A DNA stretch of 41,478 nucleotides from Bryobacterales bacterium (GCA_020847975.1 JADLBD010000025.1:1-41478), one strand, 5' to 3'; positions 14,940 through 24,364 are shown, counted from the first letter of the stretch. Numbers and translations are program-made. Notes: generated by a model not told the origin, from the sequence alone.

Positions 14940-17528
14940 TCAATTCCCTCTGGGCGGGTGTCCCTTTTCGCTCGAGTATTGGTGAAGCATTGGACGCTTG
15001 GCCGCGGGTACCATGGGGTCCCAACGGGTGATGACTTCGGCTTCCGGTACGGAGTGCGCCGTCCGGAAGCGGAGTGTGACAATCTGTTGTGCCTTCACGG
15101 GCAACTTGTAGACCGGTCCCCCGGTGAGCGGCCTGGCGTGTTCGCCGTTCATGTCTGTCCGGCTCGCTGACTGGTGCGGAAGCAAGAGCGCCACCTCTGC
15201 CGTCCCGGCCGATCCCAGGCATTCCGCGAACCGGACCTCGATGTCGCTCCCGATCCGCCGCAGCGCCTCCACAATGACGTTATCCGAAGTCTGTAGGAAT
15301 GACCACGCGGGCGCTGCCTTGCGTCCGGCAAAGACCAGCGGCGAGCAGTTGAATTCCCAAGCCATTCGCGGAATGGAAACGTCGCGCCAATCGCCGTCGT
15401 GAAGAACCAGCGCATAGTGCAGGGTGTGGCTGCCCTTTCCGCTGAGCCAGGGATTCGGGTAGCCGTAATACTTGTCCGTGGCGTTGTAGAGGTAAATGAT
15501 CGGCGTGCTGCCGTTCAGTTCGCGCCCGGGCAGGCCGCGGTCCAGCAAGGCGGCGCCGCCGCCTCCCGATAGCGCATAGTGAGACCATCGGATCGCGGGC
15601 GTAATGCCTTTCGTCCAGCCGTGGAGGTTCGGATTCTGCTTCGCCCAGGAACCATGGGAGAACCCATAGGGTATCCCGCGCCGCACTTCATTGATCTCTC
15701 CCGCCAGCGGAAATTCGGCCACCACGACGGTCAGATTGGGCAGGTCGTTCAATTCGGTGGTGAAGTCGATGCGCGGATAGTCATTGTGAAGGGTGATGCT
15801 GCGGCGGCATATGCCGCCTCCGATGAACTCGCCCTCGACCTCGACAATCGTCGCCAGCGGGCCCTGCTTCACGCGGATGGTTTGGGCATGCTCGCCCGAG
15901 GAGTCCAGCCGGTCCCGCTCCGGGCGCGGCAGCATGTGGTCGCCCGGATCGCCCTTCTGAGAGCGGGGCTTGTCAGCCACCATTACGTTCGCCGGGCCGG
16001 CAAGCATCTCCCTACCGCTTGCGCGGAGCGTCACGGATGTGATCGCCCCGGTCTTTGGATCGATGCGCACCCTGTAATGTTTCGTTTCAATGCCGGCAGG
16101 CAGCGGAATCTCCTTGGGCTCGGCGGGCGCAGCCGCGGCTTTCTTCCAGGCTCCGATTCCAAAAGACGGTATCTCCGGCTGGCACAGGACCATGCCCCCG
16201 CCGGCAGACTGTCCGGCGACGCCGCTTATCCCTTGCGGCAGAAGCACGGGGTCCCGGCGCTTCCAGTTCAGCGGATTGTAAAGGCCGATGTCGTCGCCGG
16301 TGTGAAGCAGCGCCTCTCCGGCAGCCTCAGCGGCGGAGGTGGAGTTCGTCTCCACCCAATCGAACCGGTCTTTGACGTCCCACGATGTTGCGTGCTCGAA
16401 AACCATGCCGCCGGCCGAGCCCCACAGCGTGTTGCGATCCATGTTCAGGAACAGGAGAGTCCAGGCGTTGTACAAGTCCTGCGCCGGATAGGCGTGCTTC
16501 GTCTTCAGACTCGCGGCCGCGGCTAACGCTTCAGCCGCCTGGAGCAGGTGTTCGCACTTGCGGTACGAGGACTTGACCCGCGGGCATTCGATCCAGAAGG
16601 AATTGAAATCGTAGGCGGTGCCTCCCGCCATCGAGGGGATCTTCAGCTTGCCTGCCCGGTCCAACGCCTGTACTTCATCCAGGTACTTGCCCAGGATGGA
16701 GAAAACAATCTCCGGGCGTTCGGGATTCTGCCTCCACTGCGCAAGAAACTCGCTCGGATACTCTTTGCGAAGAGGCGCCAGTGCGTAGTCGGCGGAGCCT
16801 GCCAGCACCAGTACCGGCGCCGCTTCCGGCGTGATCTTCAGCTTACCGGCGAGAAATTCTTCCACTTCGGCGATCTGCGAGCTTGTCAGCGGTTCTTTGG
16901 TTTTCATGACGGCCTGCAACTCGCTGTAATGGCCAGGCGACAGGGTGAGCACGCGCGTGCCGTCCGGCGAGACGGACCAATGTACCGCGCTGCCGGTGGG
17001 GTTCTTTCGCGTATAAACCATCGCTTCCAGGCCAAGACCCGCCGAAATCTGCGCCATCTGGTCGTGTGTCCCGCAGACATCGATGGTCCAGGCGAACCGC
17101 GGCCGCACTCCGAAGATTTTCTTCTGCCAGCGCAGACCCTCCACCCCCAACCGGACCAGCGCCTCCCCTCCGGAGAGATTGATTGTCCCTTCCAGGAAGA
17201 ACCCGTTCACGAGTTCCACGCGGCGCTCCTCGATGCCCTTCTTCAACTCGGGCATCCTCTCCGGCTTGAAGTTCATCATGGCGATCATGTTGTTGACTTC
17301 TGAAAGGACGAAGGCATATTGCGGATCGTCCCGCACCCGGTCCAGATGGTCGAAGTAGCTGTTGGCGCAATACACACGCTCCTTCGAGAAGTTGGTGAGC
17401 CAGCCGCAACTGGCCGGGTGGAAGTTCGGGACGATATACACCCGGCGCCCGTTCCACGCCCCGCTCGAATTCCCCTGGGCCAGCGCCGGAGCGGCCGCGG
17501 CGGCTGCCAGAAATCTCCTTCTGTTCAT
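14940..17528 (-). CDS. GH38-like alpha-mannosidase homologue, metal site altered
   Basis: An 862-residue secreted protein with a Tat-like start (MNRRRFLAAAAAAPALAQG). Residues about 28-200 match the GH38 N-terminal barrel: VYIVPNFHPASCGWL where the family has HxHxDxGW, and FAWTIDVCGTHDQMAQISAG where it has DPFGHS-type residues including the nucleophile Asp. Around 375-400, LNMDRNTLWGSAGG stands where the family has HHDxxxG. The C-terminal half looks like the beta-sandwich domains of GH38. By this eye alignment two of the four zinc ligands (the Asp after His, and the late His) are replaced. AGGAAGG at 17537-17543 is a good ribosome site. It may be a divergent catalytic subfamily or a non-zinc protein acting on glycans. 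Confidence 0.7.
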   Translation of the reverse strand: MNRRRFLAAAAAAPALAQGNSSGAWNGRRVYIVPNFHPASCGWLTNFSKERVYCANSYFDHLDRVRDDPQYAFVLSEVNNMIAMMNFKPERMPELKKGIEERRVELVNGFFLEGTINLSGGEALVRLGVEGLRWQKKIFGVRPRFAWTIDVCGTHDQMAQISAGLGLEAMVYTRKNPTGSAVHWSVSPDGTRVLTLSPGHYSELQAVMKTKEPLTSSQIAEVEEFLAGKLKITPEAAPVLVLAGSADYALAPLRKEYPSEFLAQWRQNPERPEIVFSILGKYLDEVQALDRAGKLKIPSMAGGTAYDFNSFWIECPRVKSSYRKCEHLLQAAEALAAAASLKTKHAYPAQDLYNAWTLLFLNMDRNTLWGSAGGMVFEHATSWDVKDRFDWVETNSTSAAEAAGEALLHTGDDIGLYNPLNWKRRDPVLLPQGISGVAGQSAGGGMVLCQPEIPSFGIGAWKKAAAAPAEPKEIPLPAGIETKHYRVRIDPKTGAITSVTLRASGREMLAGPANVMVADKPRSQKGDPGDHMLPRPERDRLDSSGEHAQTIRVKQGPLATIVEVEGEFIGGGICRRSITLHNDYPRIDFTTELNDLPNLTVVVAEFPLAGEINEVRRGIPYGFSHGSWAKQNPNLHGWTKGITPAIRWSHYALSGGGGAALLDRGLPGRELNGSTPIIYLYNATDKYYGYPNPWLSGKGSHTLHYALVLHDGDWRDVSIPRMAWEFNCSPLVFAGRKAAPAWSFLQTSDNVIVEALRRIGSDIEVRFAECLGSAGTAEVALLLPHQSASRTDMNGEHARPLTGGPVYKLPVKAQQIVTLRFRTAHSVPEAEVITRWDPMVPAAKRPMLHQYSSEKGHPPRGN

Positions 17529-17549
17529 AGACAGATCCTTCCTGACTTT

Positions 17550-18659
17550 CTAAAACACCTCCACTGTTGCGTTCTCTATGAAGTCCCAGTCGGGATCGAA
17601 GCCGGCGCCGGGAGTCTCAGGCGCGTGAGCATATCCTTCCGCATCGATGTGTAGCGGTGTGCGCATTCCAAAGTTCATGTATTCCAGCGGGTACAGGAGT
17701 TCAAAGAATTCGCAGTTGCTCATGGCGCAGCAGCAGTGCAGGTTCACCACCTCCAGGGGATGGTAGATCGCCGTGTGCACCTCGCAGTTCATTCCGAATG
17801 ATTCGGCGAGGTGAGCGGTCTTCATCACCGCCGTCACCCCATGCTTCCAGGACACGTCGCTGCGGACGATATCCACCACTCCGGTGGCGATGCACTCCGC
17901 GATAGCGTAGTGGTTCCCGGCGAGAACTTCCGTGCCGCAGATCGGGATGTCCAGCGCCGCGGCGAGTTTGCGCAACCCGCCGAAGTCCGTATCGTACAGC
18001 GGCTCTTCCAGCCAGTAGTAATCGAGTTTCTCCAGGCGCCGCCCCATGCGCAGAGCCTGTTGGTGGTTGTAGGCGCAAACCGGGTCCGCCATGAGTTTGA
18101 ATCCCGGTCCCACCGCTTCCCGGCACGCGCGGTAGATTTCCAGATCAAGGTCGAAGTCTCCCGGCGGGTGCACTTTGTAGGCGTGCCAGCCGCGCTCCTT
18201 CACTGCCAGAGCCTGCCGCGCATAGGCCTCCGGTCCCTCGAGCACAAAGGAACTCGCATAGACCGGAACCTTCTTGCGGTATTCACCCAGCAGCCTGTAC
18301 AAGGGAAGGCCCGCGACCTTGCCGGCGATATCCCACAGGCAGATGTCGAACGGGCCGTAGCTGTAAATGGGCACGTGATTCCACCAGCGGTCGTAGGTCC
18401 GGAACTCCTGGTAATGCCTCTCTCGCGCCAGCGGGTCCTTCCCAAGGAAGAACGGCTTCATCGCTTGACGGGCGATCTCACCCGCCATGCGCGCTCCCCT
18501 CCCGGCGAACCCAATCGAGTGGCCCTGAACGCCTTCGTCCGTAGTCATGGTGACTACCAGGAAATCGAAGCTCGATGCTCCGCCGGCCCGCATTTCCGAA
18601 TCGGTCATCGCGGAGTGTTGGGCGTGGCACACGCGGATCCGGATGTCACTGATCTTCAT
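17550..18659 (-). CDS. enolase-superfamily enzyme (mandelate racemase/muconate lactonising group)
   Basis: A 369-residue cytoplasmic enzyme. The capping domain is residues 1-125 and the barrel follows. Active-site residues can be read in order: K162 in KVH, metal ligands D192 (ADPV), E218 (WLEEP) and E244 (GTEVLAG), and H295 (EVHTAI) as the second base. The family abstracts a proton alpha to a carboxylate, giving acid-sugar dehydration or racemisation. The residue set suits a sugar-acid dehydratase. It overlaps the stop of the TIM-barrel protein gene as ATGA and lies 21 bases before the GH38-like gene. With a second enolase homologue and a DHDPS-type aldolase in the operon it probably converts a sugar acid to a 2-keto-3-deoxy acid. 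Confidence 0.9.
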   Translation of the reverse strand: MKISDIRIRVCHAQHSAMTDSEMRAGGASSFDFLVVTMTTDEGVQGHSIGFAGRGARMAGEIARQAMKPFFLGKDPLARERHYQEFRTYDRWWNHVPIYSYGPFDICLWDIAGKVAGLPLYRLLGEYRKKVPVYASSFVLEGPEAYARQALAVKERGWHAYKVHPPGDFDLDLEIYRACREAVGPGFKLMADPVCAYNHQQALRMGRRLEKLDYYWLEEPLYDTDFGGLRKLAAALDIPICGTEVLAGNHYAIAECIATGVVDIVRSDVSWKHGVTAVMKTAHLAESFGMNCEVHTAIYHPLEVVNLHCCCAMSNCEFFELLYPLEYMNFGMRTPLHIDAEGYAHAPETPGAGFDPDWDFIENATVEVF

Positions 18660-19777
18660 CGCGGCGTCATGCCCCTGTAGAAGCGCGCCAGCGCGGCGAT
18701 ATTCCGGTCGTTGGCGGAGGCCCGATCCGAACCCGGGAAGCCCGCCGGACCGCGCTCGAGGTATTCGTCCACAGGCAGCGGCAGCGAGTTGTCCCTGGGC
18801 TCGGCGAACCCGTAAAGATCAATCCCTCGGGTGGTGGAGTCGGCCAGGTAGGCGCCAGCGTCATGCTGCACCCAGCCCACAAGGCATTGGATCATCCGTG
18901 TCCGCTGTCCCACCGCTTTGCGGGCCGCATCGAAATAAGCGCGGTTCGGCGATTCGTTCATCACCCAATCCGCTTCCTTCAACCAGGCGGCGCCGGCCAC
19001 GGTGGGCGCGGAGAGATTGCTGCAGGATAGCCAGACAATGCAATCGCGGCGCACATCTTTGGCCGCCTTGTGCACGGCGTGCCAGCACCGCTCCATGGCT
19101 TTGCGCTCGTAGGAGAGAACATCCCCCGCCGGCGGTCCGCCGGCAGGGAAAGGCTTGCCGGTGAGTTGCGTGTAGAGTTTCTGCTCCGCCTCGATCCAGC
19201 CTTTCTTGCGGAGATCGGGATTGGGGTTCCAGATCCAATCAATCATGAAGCCGTCCATGCCCGTGCGCCGCACGGCGTCGGAGATGGAGCGCGAAAGAAA
19301 AGCGAGGTACTCATCCGTAAAGGGGATGTGCAGGGTGCTGGGCGTGCCGTAGCTGAGGTCCGGGTGAGCCTGAGCGAACCTGGTGTTGGCGCCCGCGCAA
19401 AAATATCCGGTCACCAGCATGTTCTTCTTGTGGCCAAGCCGGACCATGTCCGGCAGGAAGTCATGCTTCAAACCGGGCTGCGGAGGCACGGCGCCTTCCT
19501 TGTACCACGCATAGCCGTTGCAGGAGACGGCAAACGTCTGGATGACGTTGGCTCCTAACGCGGCGTACCATTCTACGTGCTGTTGGGGATCGGCGCCGGC
19601 CCAGTGGCCCGGCTTGGCGAAGGAGTTGATCCATCGCGCCTCCCCATCCTGCATGTGCCAGTTGAAGTCGATGCAGAACGACTTGATCCGGCCGGGTTGC
19701 GGAAGCTTGCGCCCGGCCCACAAGGACGAGGAGACCGTCGCGCCGGCGGCCTTAAGCAGATCTCGTCGGGTAGTCAT
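18656..19777 (-). CDS. Tat-exported TIM-barrel protein, putative glycosidase
   Basis: A 373-residue protein with a Tat signal (TTRRDLLKAAG). The mature part reads as a (beta/alpha)8 barrel: FCIDFNWHM, LGANVIQTFAVSCNGYAWY, MLVTGYFCAGANTRF, GMDGFMIDWIWNP, CIVWLSCSNLS and ADWVMNESPN are strand-like ends carrying Asp, Glu and aromatic residues. This resembles GH29/GH-like barrels in acidobacterial and planctomycete sugar clusters, with D in MIDW and E in MNES as possible catalytic residues. No family assignment is certain. It is in the middle of the ROK operon, with 65 untranslated bases before it, and overlaps the downstream enolase as ATGA. Confidence 0.65.
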   Translation of the reverse strand: MTTRRDLLKAAGATVSSSLWAGRKLPQPGRIKSFCIDFNWHMQDGEARWINSFAKPGHWAGADPQQHVEWYAALGANVIQTFAVSCNGYAWYKEGAVPPQPGLKHDFLPDMVRLGHKKNMLVTGYFCAGANTRFAQAHPDLSYGTPSTLHIPFTDEYLAFLSRSISDAVRRTGMDGFMIDWIWNPNPDLRKKGWIEAEQKLYTQLTGKPFPAGGPPAGDVLSYERKAMERCWHAVHKAAKDVRRDCIVWLSCSNLSAPTVAGAAWLKEADWVMNESPNRAYFDAARKAVGQRTRMIQCLVGWVQHDAGAYLADSTTRGIDLYGFAEPRDNSLPLPVDEYLERGPAGFPGSDRASANDRNIAALARFYRGMTPR

Positions 19778-19842
19778 CCTGAACTTGACTCAATTGAATC
19801 ACATTTCTCGAGGCCAGGACTCGGGCGAAGCTGGCTTGCGGG

Positions 19843-20973
19843 TCACAATCGAACCGGCTCCCCGGCCTGATACCGCGCCAGCGCGGACCGGTCCAGCCGC
19901 ACGCCGAGCCCCGCGCCCCGCGGCACGGCCGCATGCCCTTGGGAGAATAGGATCGGCGATTCGATGAGATCGTCTTCCCTCACCAGTTCGCCGAAAATGT
20001 CCGACGGCAGGATACACCCGGGAGCGGCGGCACAGGCGTGCAGGGCGGACGCCTCGAGAATGCCCAGATCCACCTCGCTGCCGTGCCAGCAGGGGAGTCC
20101 CGCAAAGGCCGCGGTGGCCGCGAGTTCGACGAACCGGAACATCGAGCCATTGAAGTTGAAGCCGTTCACCGCATCAAGACTCAATGCGTCAAGCATCTCG
20201 CTCGGACGTTGGTCATAGGGCAGAACGATGTGCAGATACACGGGGATCCCCAGCCGCCTGCGCAGCTCACGGAAGCCGTCAAGATCAGTGCGGCGGATGG
20301 GATCTTCCAGTGCGAACATCGTCTCCGCGCGCACGCCTTCCATGAGCCGCAGGGCTGTCGCCACGTCGTTCCAGCGCTGATTGGGATCCAAAAGGACACG
20401 GATGCCGCCGCCGCAGCGTTTGTGGATGGCTTCGGTCCAGGCGCGCACATTATCGTCTGAGGCGCACTTGAACTTGAAGACGCGATGGCCGCGCAGCATA
20501 GCCTCGTGCGCTTTCCTCGCGGCATCCTCCGCGGTCCGGCGGCCGGTCCACCCGCTGCACTCGACGCGGTCTCGCACGGCGCCGCCTAGCAGTTGATAGA
20601 CGGGCAGATCCGCCGCCTGGCCGGCGAGGTCCAGCACGGCGCTCTCGATGGCATCATAAACCCGGATCCCGTCAACCGGCAGGTAGCGCCAATTGAGCCG
20701 GAAGATATCCCGGCCCACTACAGCGCCGAGGGCCTGTTCCACCTGCTCGCGAGCGGCGCCGCGATATGTTTCGCCGATGCCGGTGCGTCCCGCTTCGTCT
20801 TCGATTTCCACAATCCATTTAACTTCCAGAGGAAATGCCGTCCAGGTGGAGCCCATGTAGTAGCGGCGGGCGAATTCGGCGTCGGCATCCTCCACGCCGG
20901 GCGAGTGCAAGCTGTCGGGTTTGGCGGGTACGGAGACCGGCGTGGCCGTGGCCCGGCGTATGGTGCTGGTCAT
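19843..20973 (-). CDS. enolase-superfamily enzyme, second copy
   Basis: A 376-residue enzyme, only distantly like the other enolase homologue. K167-x-K169 is in VFKFKC, D196 in LLDPNQRW and E223 in LEDP. The third metal position, usually Glu or Asp, is YLHIVLP, so a His or no ligand stands there. Later GSEVDLG fits the barrel end. This residue pattern is found in less-studied members related to galactarate or glucarate dehydratases. Translation starts in an ATGA overlap with the 3-hydroxyacyl-CoA-dehydrogenase-type gene. It is likely a sugar-acid dehydratase or epimerase for a second intermediate of the same pathway. Confidence 0.88.
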   Translation of the reverse strand: MTSTIRRATATPVSVPAKPDSLHSPGVEDADAEFARRYYMGSTWTAFPLEVKWIVEIEDEAGRTGIGETYRGAAREQVEQALGAVVGRDIFRLNWRYLPVDGIRVYDAIESAVLDLAGQAADLPVYQLLGGAVRDRVECSGWTGRRTAEDAARKAHEAMLRGHRVFKFKCASDDNVRAWTEAIHKRCGGGIRVLLDPNQRWNDVATALRLMEGVRAETMFALEDPIRRTDLDGFRELRRRLGIPVYLHIVLPYDQRPSEMLDALSLDAVNGFNFNGSMFRFVELAATAAFAGLPCWHGSEVDLGILEASALHACAAAPGCILPSDIFGELVREDDLIESPILFSQGHAAVPRGAGLGVRLDRSALARYQAGEPVRL

Positions 20974-21983
20974 GAGCGCGTCTTTCTCTTGGTTCGGTCG
21001 CTCTTGGGACGGTCGCCCACGTCTTCCGGATAGTCCTGAGCGAGGGCGCGAATCCGATAACTGAATTCAAGGAAGAGTTTTTCCCATCGCTCCGCCTGGC
21101 CCTCGCGGTATTTATAAAAGCCTCGCGAGTTCGCCACCCCCTTGGCCCCTGCTTTCGCCAACCGCCGCAGGGGACCGGGAACCTCCTTGGCGTTGGACAG
21201 TTCGGGAAAGAGATCCGTGGCCACGGCGTCGTAGGCGGGAATGCCGGTGAGGTCCAGGTAGCGGAAGGGTCCGGCGAACGTGATCCAGTAGCCGAGATCG
21301 TTGCGCAGGGATCGATCGACATCGGCGACCGTGGCGTAGCCCTGCTCGACCAGATAGAGCGCTTCCCGCAGCAGCGCATAGAAGCAGCGATTGGTGATGA
21401 ATCCACGGATATCGCGGCGGACCAGAGTCGGTTCCTTGCCCCAGTAGCGCGCCTGCGCCACGACGCGGCGCGCGAGCGCCTGCGAAGTTTCCTTGCCGCA
21501 GATCACTTCGAGAAAACGGGTGGTGTGCGCGGGTTCGGCCCAGTGTATTCCGAGAATCCGCTTGGGATTGCGGGCGGATTGTTGCAAGAGAGATATGGGA
21601 ATGGAGGACGTGTTGCACCCGATGGGCGCTTTCTCACCGACGGTTGCCTCGATGCTCTCCAGCAGTTCGCGTTTCTGCTCGAGGTTTTCATAGATGGCTT
21701 CGATCACCAGACCCGAGCCCTCGAGATGCGCGACGTCGCCGCTCACCTCAAAACGGCCCAGCGCGGCTTCCACCGGGCCGCGGAGCAGGCCTTCCCGCCG
21801 CATTTCGGAAAGCAATGCCGAAAGGCGGCGCCGGGCGGTGGCTCGCCGTTCCGGCTTCAATTCAATGGCAGTGACGGGATGACCCGCCGACAGCAGGCAC
21901 GCCGTGATGCTGGTCCCCATCAGACCCAGGCCGGCGACTCCGACGGGTACTTTTTCGGGTTTTGGAACTACGGGTTCAGGCAT
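20970..21983 (-). CDS. 3-hydroxyacyl-CoA dehydrogenase-type NAD oxidoreductase
   Basis: A 337-residue protein. The ATG at 21983 is preferred: it gives MPEPVVPKPEKVPVGVAGLG and overlaps the aldolase stop by eight bases, while the longer ORF lies inside that gene. The NAD motif GLGLMGTSI is at about residues 18-26. GIHWAEPAHTTRFLEVI matches the catalytic His-containing GIHFFNP-type motif. NSRGFYKY near the end is the usual C-terminal domain. This family includes L-gulonate 3-dehydrogenase and carnitine dehydrogenase besides beta-oxidation enzymes. In a sugar-acid operon without acyl-CoA genes, oxidation of a hydroxy sugar acid is the better guess. Confidence 0.87.
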   Translation of the reverse strand: MPEPVVPKPEKVPVGVAGLGLMGTSITACLLSAGHPVTAIELKPERRATARRRLSALLSEMRREGLLRGPVEAALGRFEVSGDVAHLEGSGLVIEAIYENLEQKRELLESIEATVGEKAPIGCNTSSIPISLLQQSARNPKRILGIHWAEPAHTTRFLEVICGKETSQALARRVVAQARYWGKEPTLVRRDIRGFITNRCFYALLREALYLVEQGYATVADVDRSLRNDLGYWITFAGPFRYLDLTGIPAYDAVATDLFPELSNAKEVPGPLRRLAKAGAKGVANSRGFYKYREGQAERWEKLFLEFSYRIRALAQDYPEDVGDRPKSDRTKRKTRS

Positions 21984-22899
21984 GAGACAAGTCCTCCAAA
22001 GTCTGTACAAGTTCGAGCACACGTGCATTGAGCCGCGCGATGTATTCCTGCTCATGCGGCCCTGGCGTCAGGGCCGCCTTGCGCACAGTGGTGTTTCGCA
22101 GCACGCCGCGCGCCTTCAATAACTGCTTTTCGGCGTGGTGGAAGAGTTCCATGTTCTGGAGACTGTAGAGAATCTGCGGAAGAATTCCCTCGAACAGGGG
22201 CCGGGCCTCTTCGCCGCGCCCCTGCCGCGCGAGGCGGAAGACGCGGCTGAGAATATCCGTCAGGGCCAGTCCGGGTACCACCCCGGCAATGCCCGCGGGC
22301 GCGAGTTCCAGCGTGTACATGCCGCCCCAGCCCTCCAAAACACCGAGACCCCCGTCCGTCGCCTCCCGGATGGCCGCTACCTTCCCCGCCATCAGGGGTT
22401 CTTCCAGTTTCACGTAACGGAAATGAGGGTGGTCGCGATGCAAGCGGGCGAGCGCCGCAACGCTGAGCGAAGGGCCGCCGGGGTTGAAGTCCTGTAGAAC
22501 GAATGGGAGCCGTATGGACCTGAGCAGACCATCGAAGTAGGCAAGCAGATCGGCTTCCGGCATCGCGAACAGGCGTGGCGCGGCGGAGCATATCGCGGAC
22601 GCTCCGGCTTCCCGCGCGCGGGAAGCCGCGGCCACCGCAAGTTTCACTGAAGGATAGTTCACCTGCGCGATCACAGGCAGGCGTCCGGCCGAGCGCGCCA
22701 CTGCCCTCTGGACCACGGCGAGGCGCTCTTCTTCGGAAAGCTTGTAGAACTCGCTCGCATAGGCGGGAAGACAGATGGCGCAGGCGCCGCTGGTTACGGC
22801 GAAGTCAACCAGGCGGTCGAGGTCGTCCCAGGCGATTTCCTCGTTCGCTTCAAACGGAGTGGGAATGATTGGCACGATGCCGTCAATTTGTAGTGTCAT
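21976..22899 (-). CDS. dihydrodipicolinate synthase-family aldolase
   Basis: A 307-residue class I aldolase barrel. The Schiff-base lysine is K164 (YVKLEEP), and the N-terminal motif IVPIIPTPF is typical. The usual Tyr of the YNxP motif is missing (VLQDFNP), so lysine biosynthesis DapA is unlikely; 2-keto-3-deoxy-acid aldolases and related lyases vary here. It would cleave a 2-keto-3-deoxy sugar acid to pyruvate and an aldehyde, in line with the two dehydratase-like enolase homologues. Its start overlaps the ROK regulator stop as ATGA. Confidence 0.88.
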   Translation of the reverse strand: MTLQIDGIVPIIPTPFEANEEIAWDDLDRLVDFAVTSGACAICLPAYASEFYKLSEEERLAVVQRAVARSAGRLPVIAQVNYPSVKLAVAAASRAREAGASAICSAAPRLFAMPEADLLAYFDGLLRSIRLPFVLQDFNPGGPSLSVAALARLHRDHPHFRYVKLEEPLMAGKVAAIREATDGGLGVLEGWGGMYTLELAPAGIAGVVPGLALTDILSRVFRLARQGRGEEARPLFEGILPQILYSLQNMELFHHAEKQLLKARGVLRNTTVRKAALTPGPHEQEYIARLNARVLELVQTLEDLSHA

Positions 22900-24203
22900 G
22901 TTGGAATCGAAGAGTTTCCCGCGCTGCGTTGCTCCTGCATGGCGCTGACGGCTTTGGGTTCCACCAGAAACCGCGGCGGCTTCAATTCAGGGATGGCAAA
23001 CAGCGCCTCCAGGCTGAGCAATCCCGCGCCCAGCACTCCGGCTTCCACGCCAACCGTCCCGTAGCAAACCACGAGGTCTTCGGTAATGTGCGTGAGGGCC
23101 TGGAGCCGGATGGCGCGGCGCAGTTGATCGAGAAATTCCGGTCCGCAAATCTCCAGCCGCTGGTCGAGAACGATACGCGCGGGATCCAGAAGATTCACGA
23201 GATTGCCGAGGCCGACAGCCAGATGACGCGACATCTCCTCGACAATCAGAAGGCACACCTTGTCGCCCGACCGGGCCGCTTCGAGCACATCCCACCCCGT
23301 GACCCGCGAAGCATCGCCGCCGGCCAGCGCCAGCGCCGACGAGGACGCCCCCTCTCGCAGGATTTCGCGAAACCGGCTCGCCAGGGCGGGGCTTCCCGCC
23401 ACCGCTTCCAGGCATCCGAAGCTTCCGCACTTGCATGCCGTGCCCGCCGCCCCGGCATGCGTGTGGCCGAACTCGCCCGCGCTCGTGTGCCGTCCTTCCA
23501 GGACCCTGCCACCCGAGAAGATGGCCGCGCCGATTCCGGCGCCGTATTCCACGTAAATCATGTCGTCGCTCGATTCGCCCGCGCCAAGCATGCGTTCGGC
23601 GCTGGCGCGGCAGCGGGTGGCGTTTTCGAGGAAGACCGGGACGTGGAACTCCTCCTCGAACAACCGGACCAATGGGACATCGCGCCAGAATTCGAGCTGT
23701 GACGACATCACAGAGGTTCCGGTGCGTCGATTGACCAGCCCGACGTCCGCAATGCCGATACCGCGCAGGCGGCACAGCGGAACCCCGGCCTGTTCCAGTG
23801 CGCGGCGGGAACACCGCTTCAGTTGCTCCACCACGCCTGTGAGGCCCCTGTCGCGGATGGTCGGCTCCTTTGCCAGGCTGCGAATGCGCGGAGAAAGATC
23901 CATCGCGCCCGCGACAACAGTTTCGGAGTCGAATTCGATGCCCAGAAGAAATCCCTGCTCTTCGTTGACGCCCAGCAGAATCTGCTTACGCCCGGTGGGG
24001 TTGTCGCTGCGCCCGCTGATCTTCAGGCGGCCTTCCTGAAGCAGTTCATTGACCAGTTGTGAGATGGAACTCGAACGGAGATGGGTCAGGTGACGGATCT
24101 CGACCTGCGAGACCGGTCCGAAACTGCGCACAACGCTGAGGATGACCGCTTTGTCGCGCTCGCGTTGTGTGGTGACGTAGCTCATCAGTTCCGTTTTGTC
24201 CAT
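22896..24203 (-). CDS. ROK-family transcriptional regulator (NagC/XylR type)
   Basis: A 435-residue protein. An N-terminal winged helix-turn-helix (about 15-75, with VSQVEIRHLTHLRSSSISQL) precedes the ROK sugar-binding domain. The zinc site is GEFGHTH (243-249) plus CKCGSFGC (257-264), followed by LE. The catalytic Asp of ROK kinases is absent: LENATRC stands where kinases have END. It is therefore a regulator. It is the first gene of the leftward nine-gene operon and divergent from the GH109 gene, so it probably represses both until a sugar ligand binds. No clear promoter was found for its own transcript. Confidence 0.92.
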   Translation of the reverse strand: MDKTELMSYVTTQRERDKAVILSVVRSFGPVSQVEIRHLTHLRSSSISQLVNELLQEGRLKISGRSDNPTGRKQILLGVNEEQGFLLGIEFDSETVVAGAMDLSPRIRSLAKEPTIRDRGLTGVVEQLKRCSRRALEQAGVPLCRLRGIGIADVGLVNRRTGTSVMSSQLEFWRDVPLVRLFEEEFHVPVFLENATRCRASAERMLGAGESSDDMIYVEYGAGIGAAIFSGGRVLEGRHTSAGEFGHTHAGAAGTACKCGSFGCLEAVAGSPALASRFREILREGASSSALALAGGDASRVTGWDVLEAARSGDKVCLLIVEEMSRHLAVGLGNLVNLLDPARIVLDQRLEICGPEFLDQLRRAIRLQALTHITEDLVVCYGTVGVEAGVLGAGLLSLEALFAIPELKPPRFLVEPKAVSAMQEQRSAGNSSIPT

Positions 24204-24305
24204 GCTACGGAAGGCCGCGCCGGGAAGTCAACCAGAAAATTGCGAAACGGAATGTTACTCCCCGAATACGAGTGGCAGTTCAAGCCATAAAAATTCGTTT
24301 TTGAA

Positions 24306-24325
24306 AGTTCCTTCTTGACAGAACT
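24306..24325. promoter_or_regulatory. possible ROK operator
   Basis: AGTTC (24306-24310) and GAACT (24321-24325) form a 5-bp inverted repeat with a 10-base gap across the -35 box of the GH109 promoter. The position is right for repression. The arms are short and chance is possible. Confidence 0.3.
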
Positions 24326-24343
24326 CCCGTATGCCGGTAGACT
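24315..24343 (+). promoter_or_regulatory. near-consensus sigma-70 promoter of the GH109 gene
   Basis: TTGACA (24315-24320) is a perfect -35 box. TAGACT (24338-24343) is a fair -10 box 17 bases away. Transcription would start near 24350, giving a leader of about 15 bases that contains GGAGGAG at 24352-24358, six bases before the ATG. Confidence 0.75.
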
Positions 24344-24364
24344 CGGCAGTCGGAGGAGCCCATC

